Positions 1-7,720 of a stretch of 9,882 bases of DNA are shown one piece after another. This DNA comes from Saprospiraceae bacterium (GTDB lineage: Bacteria; Bacteroidota; Bacteroidia; Chitinophagales; Saprospiraceae), in assembly GCA_020850025.1 (NCBI GenBank), contig JADZFI010000413.1, positions 1 through 9,882 on the forward strand, given 5' to 3'. A model generated the notes under the pieces. It ran no database searches. It saw nothing but the letters and a program-made list of their open reading frames with translations, and was not told where the DNA came from. A program made the translations under genes and the position numbers. The first letter of the stretch is position 1; every line of letters starts with the position of its first letter.

Positions 1-506
1 AATTGCAATTATCAGATTCTGCTCATGTTTCCCTGCAGGCAAGTATTCCTGCGGATGAATTGAATATCGTTTGGAAGCCACTCTTGGATTCCACCGCAGC
101 CGGCCTCCCATACCAGAACTTTTTCCCTCTCCAATCCTGGCAATTACAGGTTTTGGTGACCGATACTTCCGGTTGCACTGGCGAAGATCGATTGATCATT
201 CAGGTGGAAAAGCCCTATCAGGTTTACATTCCAAACATTTTCAAACCAGATGGTGATTTCAACCCTGTGCTTTACATTTTCGCAGGTCCTGATGTGGAAT
301 CCATTGAATCCTTCCAAATTTTCGATCGCTGGGGAGAAGCCATCGTAGAGCATCGGAACTTCCTGCCTAACGACCCTGACTATGGCTGGGATGGTCTTTT
401 CAAGGGCGAAAAAGTAAACCCGGGAGTATTTGTGTATGCTGCTTCGGTCCGATTCATTGACGGGGAAATAGTGCTGTTCAAGGGCGACGTGACGGTAGTG
501 CGCTGA
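1..506 (+). CDS. C-terminal end of a secreted protein with T9SS type B sorting domain (5' partial)
   Basis: The reading frame is already open at the window edge, so the N-terminus is missing; about 167 codons are visible before the TGA at 504-506. Visible residues about 10-70 resemble an Ig-like/PKD-type beta domain ending in the common VTDTSGCTGED pattern. Residues about 74-167 match the gliding motility-associated C-terminal domain (type B sorting signal of the type IX secretion system): YIPNIFKPDGD near the start, then FQIFDRWGE, then YGWDGLFKGEKVNPGVFVY, ending in a beta strand with a terminal Arg. Family knowledge: this domain directs export across the outer membrane and attachment to or release from the cell surface. 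The usual FTPNGDGIND motif is altered to FKPDGDFNP here. The function of the missing part cannot be told; such proteins are often large adhesins or surface-layer proteins. The next gene starts 16 bp downstream and may be co-transcribed. Confidence 0.88.
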   Translation, partial: LQLSDSAHVSLQASIPADELNIVWKPLLDSTAAGLPYQNFFPLQSWQLQVLVTDTSGCTGEDRLIIQVEKPYQVYIPNIFKPDGDFNPVLYIFAGPDVESIESFQIFDRWGEAIVEHRNFLPNDPDYGWDGLFKGEKVNPGVFVYAASVRFIDGEIVLFKGDVTVVR

Positions 507-522
507 GCACTATCTTTGGCCG

Positions 523-1521
523 ATGATAATGTCTGCCTTTGGATTCGCACTGTGTGCGATCATCATCTTCTTTGCCGGGAAAAAGCTATCTCACTACGGC
601 GATTTACTGGCAGAAATGACCGGCCTGGGCAAAGCTTGGATCGGACTGATATTGATGTCGGCGGTAACATCCCTGCCAGAGTTAATGGTAGGCATAAGTT
701 CTGTTACTATAGTGCGTTCTGCCGATCTGGCTGTGGGCGACATTCTGGGTAGTTGCGCCTTTAACCTGGGCATATTATCCATTATGGACGTGTTCACCCC
801 CAGAAAAAACCCCTTGCTTGGAAGTGTCTCTCAAAGTCATATCCTTGCCTGTGCGTTGGGCATTATGCTGATCGCTGTGGCAGGTATGGGCCTGTTTTTG
901 GATGTAGATTATCTTCTGACACCCTCTATTGGCATAACCAGCTTGTCCTTTGCCATTCTGTACTTTTTTTCGGTAAAAATCATCTACGATTATCAGCAGA
1001 ACCACCCGGTTGCTTCACTTGAAAGCTCAGATCCAACTGCAAAGAAAGACCTGAAAAAGGTTGTTTTGAATTATGCCATGTTCGCGACTATCATCATTGT
1101 CACCGCCCTGGCGCTCCCACACTTTGCCGAACAAATAGCCGAAGCAACCGGGCTGGGGAAGTCATTCGTTGGCACGCTATTTTTGGCTATTTCCACCTCC
1201 CTGCCCGAGGTAGCTGTATCATTGGCAGCAATTCGGCTAGGATCTACAGACATGGCTGTCGGCAACCTGCTCGGCAGTAACATCTTTAATATCTTCATCC
1301 TGTTTCTGGACGATGTTTTTTACACGCCCGGGCATATTCTCAAGGATGCCTCCGATGCACACATCAGTTCCGTCTTTTTTGTTGTACTAATGTCAGCAAC
1401 AGCTATCATCGGGCTCATCTTTCCCGCAAAAGAAAAGAAGTGGTATATGGGGTTAGACACCTTAACTATATTCTTGTTTTATATATTAAATATGATTCTG
1501 CTTTATCAACTAAGCGCTTGA
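523..1521 (+). CDS. Sodium/calcium exchanger family membrane protein (CaCA, YrbG-like)
   Basis: A complete 332-residue inner-membrane protein, the usual length for prokaryotic CaCA antiporters, which expel Ca2+ in exchange for Na+ or H+. It shows the family's internal duplication. Alpha-1 repeat: TSLPE at residues 49-53 and GDILGSCAFN at 72-81. Alpha-2 repeat: TSLPE at 225-229 and GNLLGSNIFN at 247-256. Compared from memory with NCX_Mj, the ion ligands T50/S51/E54/S77/N81 and A206/T209/S210/E213/S236 have counterparts here; the position of D240 is N256. In alpha-1, the Asn residues usual in GNxxGSN are Asp73 and Cys78. A hydrophilic loop at about 155-180 (with HPVASLESSDPTAKKD) separates the halves, which together hold about ten hydrophobic segments. 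The start is ATG 523; ATG 529 is an alternative two codons in. The cation specificity cannot be read from sequence alone; Na+/Ca2+ is the family default. Confidence 0.92.
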   Translation: MIMSAFGFALCAIIIFFAGKKLSHYGDLLAEMTGLGKAWIGLILMSAVTSLPELMVGISSVTIVRSADLAVGDILGSCAFNLGILSIMDVFTPRKNPLLGSVSQSHILACALGIMLIAVAGMGLFLDVDYLLTPSIGITSLSFAILYFFSVKIIYDYQQNHPVASLESSDPTAKKDLKKVVLNYAMFATIIIVTALALPHFAEQIAEATGLGKSFVGTLFLAISTSLPEVAVSLAAIRLGSTDMAVGNLLGSNIFNIFILFLDDVFYTPGHILKDASDAHISSVFFVVLMSATAIIGLIFPAKEKKWYMGLDTLTIFLFYILNMILLYQLSA

Positions 1522-1537
1522 AAACCTGGCGATAAAA

Positions 1538-1573
1538 AACATGAGCCACCCCTGCAAAGAGATGACTCATGTT
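1538..1573 (-). terminator. Hairpin in the convergent gap, best as terminator of the susCD operon
   Basis: The arms 1538-1548 and 1563-1573 form an 11-bp stem with one C-A mismatch (core AACATGAG/CTCATGTT) around a 14-nt loop. Read on the minus strand, the stem is followed by a run of T (complement of the A-run 1534-1539), the classical intrinsic terminator layout, about 94 nt after the SusD stop. Read on the plus strand it lies 16 nt after the exchanger stop but is followed only by TTATTATT, so it could act weakly in both directions. The rest of the 145-bp gap (1522-1666) shows only weak short inverted repeats and no credible gene. Confidence 0.72.
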
Positions 1574-1666
1574 ATTATTCAGCAATAACCGGATAGTTTC
1601 AGGCTGGAACTTTGATCGCTAAAAGGTAACTACAACTCCAACCTCAAAAAGTCCAATCAGCTACCC

Positions 1667-3136
1667 TTAAGGATTTGGTTCGCACAGTTTGTTCACTGCG
1701 CGCTCGCCGGATGGGATAGGCCAGATGTATTCAGAGCTGGATGGATCCACCGCGCCAATGTTGGCTTTACCAGGAATTGGAGCCAACAGACGCATGCTGT
1801 CCATGCTGCGGAAGCCTTCACCCAACAGCTCAATGCGACGCTCCGTCAGCAACTGGCTGATGAAAGCATTGGCATCTGCAAAGTCGCCCAAAGCATACAC
1901 TTTCGTTGGTTCAGAACGGCCGTGCACCGCGTTCAGCAGATCAACTGCGCGCTGGTTCAGACCATTTACGCGAGCCTCAGCCTCAGCCAGGTTCAACAGT
2001 ACCTCGGCGTAGCGGATCACCGGAGCATAGTCGGTGTGCTCTGGGCCTGCAGGGAACTTGTTCAGATACAGCTTGTTGTTAGCGCTGTTCAGCAGAACGA
2101 ACTGACGACGAGCATCGGTTACCGTGAAGTTCACAGAGTCGCCAATGATACCAGCTTTGTTCATGGAGTAGTCGCCAATACCGCGTGGACCAGGATTGTA
2201 GTAGCTACCCAGGCCATTTTGCGTGCCAGGCAAGTCGTTGGTCGTGAACGGCATGGAGAAGATGCTCTCCGTAGTTGTGTAAGGAGCGCTGAATGTGTTC
2301 TTTACGTTAGCCTGAAGTTCGTGAGCCACACCGCTGGAAGCTTTGAAAGGAGCTGCGGCAGAAACAATCTTGTTGGCTTCAGTGATCACGTCGCCGTAGC
2401 GCTGCATGTTCAGGTAAACACGGGTCTTGAGGGCAATCGCCGTGTTCTTGTGTGCGCGGGTGGTGTTCAACAAGGCGTTTGCCTGCGTTGCAAGCAGGTT
2501 TTGCTCAGCATCGTTGAGGTCCTGCAGAATCTGGTTGTACACGTCAGCTACTGAGCTGCGAATCAGGTCGTTGTTACCTGGGCCCACTTCGGCACGCAAA
2601 CGGAGCGGAACACCCAATTGGGAGCCATTTCCATCAGCATAAGGACGGCAGTAGAGCGACACCAGACTGTGGTAGCACAATGCGCGAAGCAGTTTTGCTT
2701 CAGCGATGTAGCTATTTACCTTGGCATCGTCGTTTACAACAGCACGGTTGCGGTCTGCACCCTCAATATAAATATTGCAGCTGTTGATAGCGAAATAGGC
2801 CGCGTTCCAAAGGTTATTGACGTCGTTGATGTTGGTTTCAGCCACCGTGTGGTTCCAAACCGAGAATCCCGTTACGTTGTTCGTAGTTTCATTCAGAAAC
2901 TCCTCTGCTCGGATATCACCGTACACAATGAAACGACCGCCATAGAAAGCGCCGTTTTTCACGTTGTCGTACAATCCGTTCAACAGACTGAGGAAACGGT
3001 CAGGCGTGGAAAATGCTGTAGCCGACGACAGGCTGTTCAGCGGAGCGGGATCAAGCAGATCCTTCTGGCAGGCATTGGGAACCATCAAAGTGCCCAATGC
3101 AATGAGCATGACGGAGATTTTTTTATATGCTTGCAT
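1667..3136 (-). CDS. SusD/RagB family surface lipoprotein
   Basis: A 489-residue protein when started at ATG 3136. A TTG four codons upstream (3148) is in frame but less likely. The N-terminus is a lipoprotein signal: basic YKK, a hydrophobic stretch, then PNAC with the lipidated Cys at 23. QKDLLD follows the Cys, the kind of acidic sequence tied to surface export of Bacteroidota lipoproteins. The lipobox is imperfect (Pro at -3). The SusD-like N-terminal region, with TPR-type helices such as AEAKLLRALCYHSLVSLY (about 146-163), is followed by the C-terminal RagB/SusD signature: APVIRYAEVLLNLAEAEARV (about 371-390), ERRIELLGEGFRSMDSMRL (433-451), and the closing WPIPSGERAVNKL. The classic RWxDLxR is RSMDSMRL here, which fits a shorter RagB subclass. 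Role: the extracellular lid of a SusC channel that captures oligomeric nutrient. It lies 34 bp after the SusC gene in the same operon. The substrate is unknown. Confidence 0.95.
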   Translation of the reverse strand: MQAYKKISVMLIALGTLMVPNACQKDLLDPAPLNSLSSATAFSTPDRFLSLLNGLYDNVKNGAFYGGRFIVYGDIRAEEFLNETTNNVTGFSVWNHTVAETNINDVNNLWNAAYFAINSCNIYIEGADRNRAVVNDDAKVNSYIAEAKLLRALCYHSLVSLYCRPYADGNGSQLGVPLRLRAEVGPGNNDLIRSSVADVYNQILQDLNDAEQNLLATQANALLNTTRAHKNTAIALKTRVYLNMQRYGDVITEANKIVSAAAPFKASSGVAHELQANVKNTFSAPYTTTESIFSMPFTTNDLPGTQNGLGSYYNPGPRGIGDYSMNKAGIIGDSVNFTVTDARRQFVLLNSANNKLYLNKFPAGPEHTDYAPVIRYAEVLLNLAEAEARVNGLNQRAVDLLNAVHGRSEPTKVYALGDFADANAFISQLLTERRIELLGEGFRSMDSMRLLAPIPGKANIGAVDPSSSEYIWPIPSGERAVNKLCEPNP

Positions 3137-3170
3137 GTTATTTTTCAAAATGAATGGTTAGAGATTGGAA

Positions 3171-6100
3171 TTAGAAACCGAGGTTCAGACCTACCACGAA
3201 TGTACGGGCCATAGGCACTGTGTTGCGATCTACGCCTGGAGCAGAGTTGCTGTTACCGTTGGTAGATACCTCTGGGTCAGTTCCGGAGTAGTTCGTGAAC
3301 AACAAGGCATTGTTGATAGAACCATACACACGCAGGTTGGAAATCTTAGCCTTGTCCAAAATGCTTGCAGGTATACGGTAGCCAAGTGTAATGTTGCGTA
3401 TGCGGAGGAAATCACCTTTTTCTACGTTCTCAGAGATCGTAATAGCGGAACCGTTAGAGAAGTTGTCGCCAAATACAACACGTGGAATAGAACCGTCCGT
3501 GTTGGTCTCTGTCCAGCGATCCAGAACGTCGGTGTGGTTGTTCCAGAAACGCATGTCGCGCAGACCAGCCTTGCTTCCGTTGTAGATGTAGTTACCACCA
3601 GCGTAGTTCATCTGGATGTTCAAGTCGAACGCACCGTACGTGAAGGTGTTGTCCCAACCGCCAAACCATTTTGGAAGGGTTGGACCGTAAACGTTACCAT
3701 CGCGGCTTTGCGTTGGAGCAGAAACAATGGCACCGTTGTCAACACGAGTCCAGCGCTGACCAGCAGGAGCAGCGTGGTTGTACTGTACCTGATAAGAACC
3801 GATGCGCTCACCTTCAGCGTTGTAGTCATACTTCACGAAGATACGCTGACCGTTTGCCGGGTTAACACCCTGCGTTTCCACAGAGTAGATAGAACCGATG
3901 GATTCACCAATGCGAATGATATTGGTAGTTTCCAGACCGGAAGTCTGAGCCAGGATGTCAGCGCCACCCTCTGCCAGAGATTTCACTTCATTCTGCATGA
4001 ACGTAATGTTGGCGTTGGTGGTCCAGCTGAATTTGCCTTTGCGCAGAACGGTAGCGCTCAGACCAAATTCGTGGCCCACGTTCTGCATGGAACCTACGTT
4101 GAGGTTGATTACATTGCCAGGAATACCCTTTGAAGGAGACTGTGGGGCCTGCAGGATAAGACCGCTGATGTCGTTCGTGAAGTAGGTGTACTCACCCTGG
4201 ATGCGGTCGTTGAACAAACCGAATACGATACCTGCATCCAGCTTGCTGCTCGTTTCCCAGGAGAGAAGCGGGTTACCAGCCTGAATGTAGTTGAAGGTTG
4301 GAGCAGCGCCGTACAAACCGGAACCGTAAAGATCAAGAGAAGCGAAGTCGCCGATACCGTTGGCATTACCCACAGTACCGTAGCTCACACGTAACTTCAG
4401 GAAGTTGATCGTGTTGCCAATGTTTTCCTTCCAGAAATTTTCTTCAGAAATGCTCCAGCCTGCAGAAGCGCCCCAGAAGGTGCCTTTCTTGTTGCCTGGT
4501 GCATATGCAGAGTACTCGTCCTGACGAACGTTGGCATTGATGTAGTAGCGGCGATCGTATTCATAAGTTACACGACCAAAGTAAGACAACAGGTAGTTCT
4601 CACCCTGGAAATTACCGCTTGGGTTGATCGTGGTGAAGTTACCCTGGTAGGTAGAGAAGAATGGATCTGCCACGGCAGTGCGCTGAGCACCCCAGCCCTC
4701 AGAAATGGTGTACTGCTGTTCGTTACCTGCCAGGAAGCCAATCTTGTGCTTGTCTTGCAGATTCAAATCGTACGACAAGAGGTTTTGCCAGTTCCAACGA
4801 TTGTTGCGGATGTACTGGTTTGCAGCCAGACCGTTCTGACCAAAACCATCACCGTGAACCGGAGACCAGTAAGTCTGGTTTTCTACAGAGAGATTGTCGA
4901 TACCGTAGATAGACTTCACTTTCAAGTCCTTGAGGATTTCCAGTTCGCCGTAAACGGAGGCCTGGATCTGATTGGCTTCAGAAGTGAAGCGGTTCAGGTC
5001 GATAACAGGAAGTGGGTTAAGGAAACCGGTAGCCTGTTTGTTTTTGCCCACACCCAACTGGTTGGTAGTGGTGATGTTGTACTGAGCAGTACCTTGCAGA
5101 CGATTGCCGTTGGCATCGTAGCGGTAAGGATCCACCACTGGAGAGAGTACGAATGCCAGACGGCCAATACCTGCAGTAGCGAAAGCCTCACCAGGCAAAG
5201 AGCCAGTGTTTGGAGCAGCGTTGTTGTTGTTGGCGTAGCCAATGGTACCACCAAGTTTGATGCGGTCCGTCAGTTTGTGGTCGAGGTTCAAACGACCTGA
5301 GAGACGCTCAAATTCGTTTTGCACGATCATACCTTCCTGGCGGGTGTAACCCATGGCCATGTAGTAGGTAGTCTGATCAGAACCTCCGGAGAAGCTCAGC
5401 GCATGGTTCTGCTGGAAAGCATTGCGGTAGATGTAATCTGCCCAGCGGGTATCTACCTGACGACCATTGATCGTATCCAGGAAGTACTGCGGACCAGCGA
5501 GGCCGGCATTGGCAGCAGCTTCGTTCTTAACTTCAACGTACTGCTGTGCGTTCAACACCTCAGGTACGCGAACAGCCTGTGTCCAACCGGTCCATACGTC
5601 GTAGTTCACACGGGTTTTACCTTTCTGACCACGCTTGGTGGTGATCAACACAACGCCGGCTGCTGCGCGGGAGCCGTAAATAGCCGTAGCAGAAGCATCT
5701 TTCAAGATGTCAATGCTCTCAATGTCGGCCGGGTTAAGGTTGGACAGCGGGTTGTTGGCTGCGTTGTTACCAAAGGTGCCAGTGTAGGTAGGCACACCGT
5801 CAATCACCACGAGCGGGAAAGAGCTCAGGTTGATAGAGTTGATACCACGTACACGGAAAACCGGAGGGTTGTTCAACACGCCGTTAGGCAGGCTGACATT
5901 CACACCGGCGGCACGTCCCTGGAGCAACTGATCAAAGCTCTGAGCCGGCAACTGTGCAATGTCGTCCCCTTTGATGGAGGAGATACTACCTGTAATGGCG
6001 CGTTTTTGCTGTGTGCCATAACCAACCACTACCACCTCCTGAAGGGTATTAGGGTTTACCTGCATCACTACGTTGTAGTCGGAAGCAGATGTGAGGGGCA

Positions 6101-6341
6101 CATCCTGCGTGAGATAACCCGTGTAAGACACTTTCAGCAACGTGGATCCGGAAGAAACGGAGAAGCGAAACATACCGCTTGCATCTGTTGTCGTTCCTGA
6201 AGAAGTGCCTGGAGCAGTAATCGTAGCGCCGATGAGTGGTTCACCCTGATCATCGGAGACTTTTCCCGTCACAACGCGTTGTGACAAAACTTGCGAAGCG
6301 CTCAGCAAGAGCAAGGCAAGCCCGAGTAGGAATTGCTTCAT
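3171..6341 (-). CDS. SusC/RagA family TonB-linked outer-membrane transporter
   Basis: A complete 1056-residue protein, normal SusC length. Residues 1-20 are a signal peptide (MKQFLLGLALLLLSASQVLS), with cleavage probably before Gln21. Residues 22-98 are a carboxypeptidase-D regulatory-like beta domain (VTGKVSDDQGEPLIGATI). A TonB-box-like EVVVVGYGT lies at 102-110, the plug at about 112-240 with the family signature around DASATAIYGSRAAAGVVLI (215-233), then a long beta barrel ending in a terminal Phe (VGLNLGF), as expected for BAM-dependent outer-membrane proteins. There is no N-terminal STN domain, so FecR/sigma-factor signalling is not indicated. Role: TonB/ExbBD-energised import across the outer membrane, working with the SusD-like lipoprotein encoded next. 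No glycoside hydrolase, peptidase or sulfatase is adjacent in the window, so the substrate (glycan, peptide or other) is open. Confidence 0.97.
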   Translation of the reverse strand: MKQFLLGLALLLLSASQVLSQRVVTGKVSDDQGEPLIGATITAPGTSSGTTTDASGMFRFSVSSGSTLLKVSYTGYLTQDVPLTSASDYNVVMQVNPNTLQEVVVVGYGTQQKRAITGSISSIKGDDIAQLPAQSFDQLLQGRAAGVNVSLPNGVLNNPPVFRVRGINSINLSSFPLVVIDGVPTYTGTFGNNAANNPLSNLNPADIESIDILKDASATAIYGSRAAAGVVLITTKRGQKGKTRVNYDVWTGWTQAVRVPEVLNAQQYVEVKNEAAANAGLAGPQYFLDTINGRQVDTRWADYIYRNAFQQNHALSFSGGSDQTTYYMAMGYTRQEGMIVQNEFERLSGRLNLDHKLTDRIKLGGTIGYANNNNAAPNTGSLPGEAFATAGIGRLAFVLSPVVDPYRYDANGNRLQGTAQYNITTTNQLGVGKNKQATGFLNPLPVIDLNRFTSEANQIQASVYGELEILKDLKVKSIYGIDNLSVENQTYWSPVHGDGFGQNGLAANQYIRNNRWNWQNLLSYDLNLQDKHKIGFLAGNEQQYTISEGWGAQRTAVADPFFSTYQGNFTTINPSGNFQGENYLLSYFGRVTYEYDRRYYINANVRQDEYSAYAPGNKKGTFWGASAGWSISEENFWKENIGNTINFLKLRVSYGTVGNANGIGDFASLDLYGSGLYGAAPTFNYIQAGNPLLSWETSSKLDAGIVFGLFNDRIQGEYTYFTNDISGLILQAPQSPSKGIPGNVINLNVGSMQNVGHEFGLSATVLRKGKFSWTTNANITFMQNEVKSLAEGGADILAQTSGLETTNIIRIGESIGSIYSVETQGVNPANGQRIFVKYDYNAEGERIGSYQVQYNHAAPAGQRWTRVDNGAIVSAPTQSRDGNVYGPTLPKWFGGWDNTFTYGAFDLNIQMNYAGGNYIYNGSKAGLRDMRFWNNHTDVLDRWTETNTDGSIPRVVFGDNFSNGSAITISENVEKGDFLRIRNITLGYRIPASILDKAKISNLRVYGSINNALLFTNYSGTDPEVSTNGNSNSAPGVDRNTVPMARTFVVGLNLGF

Positions 6342-6622
6342 ACAATGAAATTTGATTTGGTTAAAAATTAAGTAAATGCCAGAAAAATGATAGTATTACA
6401 CTTGGCCTTAACTGGGAGCTTTCAACTCAGAATCAAAGGATTATGCAAAATTTGAGCAAAATAACAGGGGCAAATAAAACGACTATTTCACATGGATGTA
6501 TGGGTTTTCAAAAAAATTATTCACCCAAAATTAAAAATAAATTAATTATTCAGTCGGCACTTTGGGCTTTAAACTTTGTTAAATGGCGGCAATTATATGG
6601 TTTGCTCCAAATTAACCACGGT
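6342..6622 (-). promoter_or_regulatory. AT-rich upstream region of the susCD operon with one candidate -7 element
   Basis: This 281-bp non-coding gap separates the NadR gene end from the SusC start. On the minus strand the only exact match to the Bacteroidota -7 consensus TAnnTTTG is TAATTTTG (positions 6533 down to 6526). No TTG sits at the expected -33 distance (a CTG does, at spacing 17), so the call is weak. If used, it implies a leader of roughly 175-180 nt. I see no convincing terminator for the upstream gene, only weak AT palindromes around 6534-6550, so read-through from the NadR gene is possible. A 62-codon plus-strand frame (6443-6631) runs through the region, but its residues show no family pattern. 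Confidence 0.3.
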
Positions 6623-7570
6623 TCAGGATGATACGATGCTCCCCAGGCAGGTATTTACCGCCTCCAATGCAACCCTCCAGCGCCTGTCAAAATCTCCTGA
6701 AATAATACTGAATGGCAACTCCCGGCTAATGAGCTCATTTTTTAACCGGCCAAACATCCAATCTCTTTCCCCCTCAAATTCCCTTAATCCATCATTCACC
6801 CAGGGGATATCCGGCGCACACAACAGAAAATGCATATACCTGCGCTCATGATTGGCCCAAAAAATCCAGGGTTGGCATTTGCCCTTGAAGTACACCTCAC
6901 TCCAAATCTGTGTCACCAGCAGATCGGTGTCACAAAAAAGCACTCGATTGGCCTGAAGCGCCATCTCATCCTCCCGGTATAACTGTCCTCCGGCAACATG
7001 CGCAAAATCAAGATCGGTGGAATCCATACCAAACTTTTCACAATACGTCCGGCCATACTCTTCCACAAAAACCGTATCGTAATGCTGCGCCAGTTTCTCG
7101 GCCATATAACTCTTACCGCAACTTTCCGGACCTACCAGAGCAATACGCTGCACATAATACGGACGTGCCAGTGGAGCGAGCCAGTCCCAATGCTGATCCG
7201 GGTTGTTCCTGATCTTTGTGGACGTTACAGCCTGCTCTGTAAGGCCCAGGTTCAGACAACTATAGTGCAATGGGTGGTTCCATCCCCAAAAATTCCATTT
7301 ACCATTACCGTCAATCAACACCTTTTCCTGGGCATTATGCCGCTCCAGCCACTGCAATGCCGCCTGAAAACCGCCGGTAAAATGTAGTACTTCGAGTTCC
7401 GGCCATGTATTTTTCACCCAGTGATAGCGTTGCCAGCCCGGAACTAGCGCACCCGGATCTGAATAAACCAACAGGATCAGGTTATCGCATAGTTTTAATG
7501 CCTCCGAAACCAATGCTAAATGGCCCCGGTGAAGCGGATCAAATTTGCCAACAATAAATCCTTGTTTCAT
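6623..7570 (-). CDS. nadR: NadR-type NMN adenylyltransferase / ribosylnicotinamide kinase
   Basis: A 315-residue bifunctional NAD-salvage protein. The start ATG 7570 places the nucleotidyltransferase motif GKFDPLHRGH at residues 8-17, as in the family; a GTG 12 codons upstream (7606) is in frame but adds nothing recognisable. The N-terminal half should adenylylate NMN; STKIR (117-121) matches the second adenylyltransferase motif. The C-terminal half is a P-loop kinase that phosphorylates nicotinamide riboside: Walker A GPESCGKS (147-154), EEYGR (170-174), CDTD (213-216), and WVNDGLREF (257-265), close to H. influenzae NadR as I recall it. It lacks the N-terminal DNA-binding domain of enterobacterial NadR, as is normal outside enterics. 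Oddity: residues about 84-116 do not carry the usual SSEPYG-type and D-x-x-R segments; instead there is a Trp/Asn-rich stretch (GNGKWNFWGWNHP). No pnuC transporter gene is adjacent. Confidence 0.88.
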   Translation of the reverse strand: MKQGFIVGKFDPLHRGHLALVSEALKLCDNLILLVYSDPGALVPGWQRYHWVKNTWPELEVLHFTGGFQAALQWLERHNAQEKVLIDGNGKWNFWGWNHPLHYSCLNLGLTEQAVTSTKIRNNPDQHWDWLAPLARPYYVQRIALVGPESCGKSYMAEKLAQHYDTVFVEEYGRTYCEKFGMDSTDLDFAHVAGGQLYREDEMALQANRVLFCDTDLLVTQIWSEVYFKGKCQPWIFWANHERRYMHFLLCAPDIPWVNDGLREFEGERDWMFGRLKNELISRELPFSIISGDFDRRWRVALEAVNTCLGSIVSS

Positions 7571-7571
7571 G

Positions 7572-7601
7572 TTTGTGTACTTTTGCGCGCCCTTGCATTT
7601 G
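7572..7601 (+). promoter_or_regulatory. Candidate promoter elements for the E1 fusion gene
   Basis: Two overlapping options lie just outside the nadR start. TACTTTTG (7578-7585) is an exact TAnnTTTG -7 match but has no TTG at the right distance upstream. TTTG (7572-7575), then 18 nt, then TGCATTTG (7594-7601) has both elements with one -7 mismatch. Either gives a leader of about 110-130 nt before the proposed GTG start at 7721. The 150-bp divergent region 7571-7720 holds nothing else I can name. Confidence 0.3.
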
Positions 7602-7608
7602 TTCACCG

Positions 7609-7637
7609 CAAAGAAAGAGCTTTAGAAAGAAGACAAA
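7609..7637 (-). promoter_or_regulatory. Candidate promoter for nadR
   Basis: On the minus strand, TTTG (7637-7634) is followed after 17 nt by TTTCTTTG (7616-7609), one mismatch from the Bacteroidota -7 consensus TAnnTTTG. This would give a short leader of about 30-40 nt before ATG 7570. The motif is short and AT-rich, so chance occurrence is quite possible. Confidence 0.3.
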
Positions 7638-7720
7638 ACCACCCCGTTTGGGATGCTGTGTTTTTTAGAAGTGAACAATGCACCCATTTGCGGATACCAA
7701 AAAACTTTAAATTCAGATTC

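Noticed and set aside
1922..2554. Plus-strand open frames opposite susD (also 2618-3214)
   Set aside because: Same antisense-register effect, with low-complexity Val/Cys/Arg-rich translations and no recognisable domain.
3165..4133. 322-codon plus-strand open frame opposite susC, and similar ones at 4746-5300 and 5319-6200
   Set aside because: They lie in exact antisense codon register to a certain SusC gene and show no family features; they result from avoidance of TTA/CTA/TCA in the sense gene.
6534..6550. AT-rich palindrome (AATAA/TTATT arms) downstream of nadR as a terminator
   Set aside because: The stem is only 5 bp of A-T pairs, too weak for an intrinsic terminator.
6443..6631. Possible 62-residue plus-strand protein in the susC leader region
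   Set aside because: No family pattern, an AT-driven composition, and its end overlaps the nadR 3' end. I cannot support it as a gene.
7678..7710. Short ATG-initiated frame (10 codons) upstream of the E1 fusion as a leader peptide
   Set aside because: Very short, with no attenuator-like hairpins and no run of regulatory codons (for example Leu, Ile or Val); likely chance.
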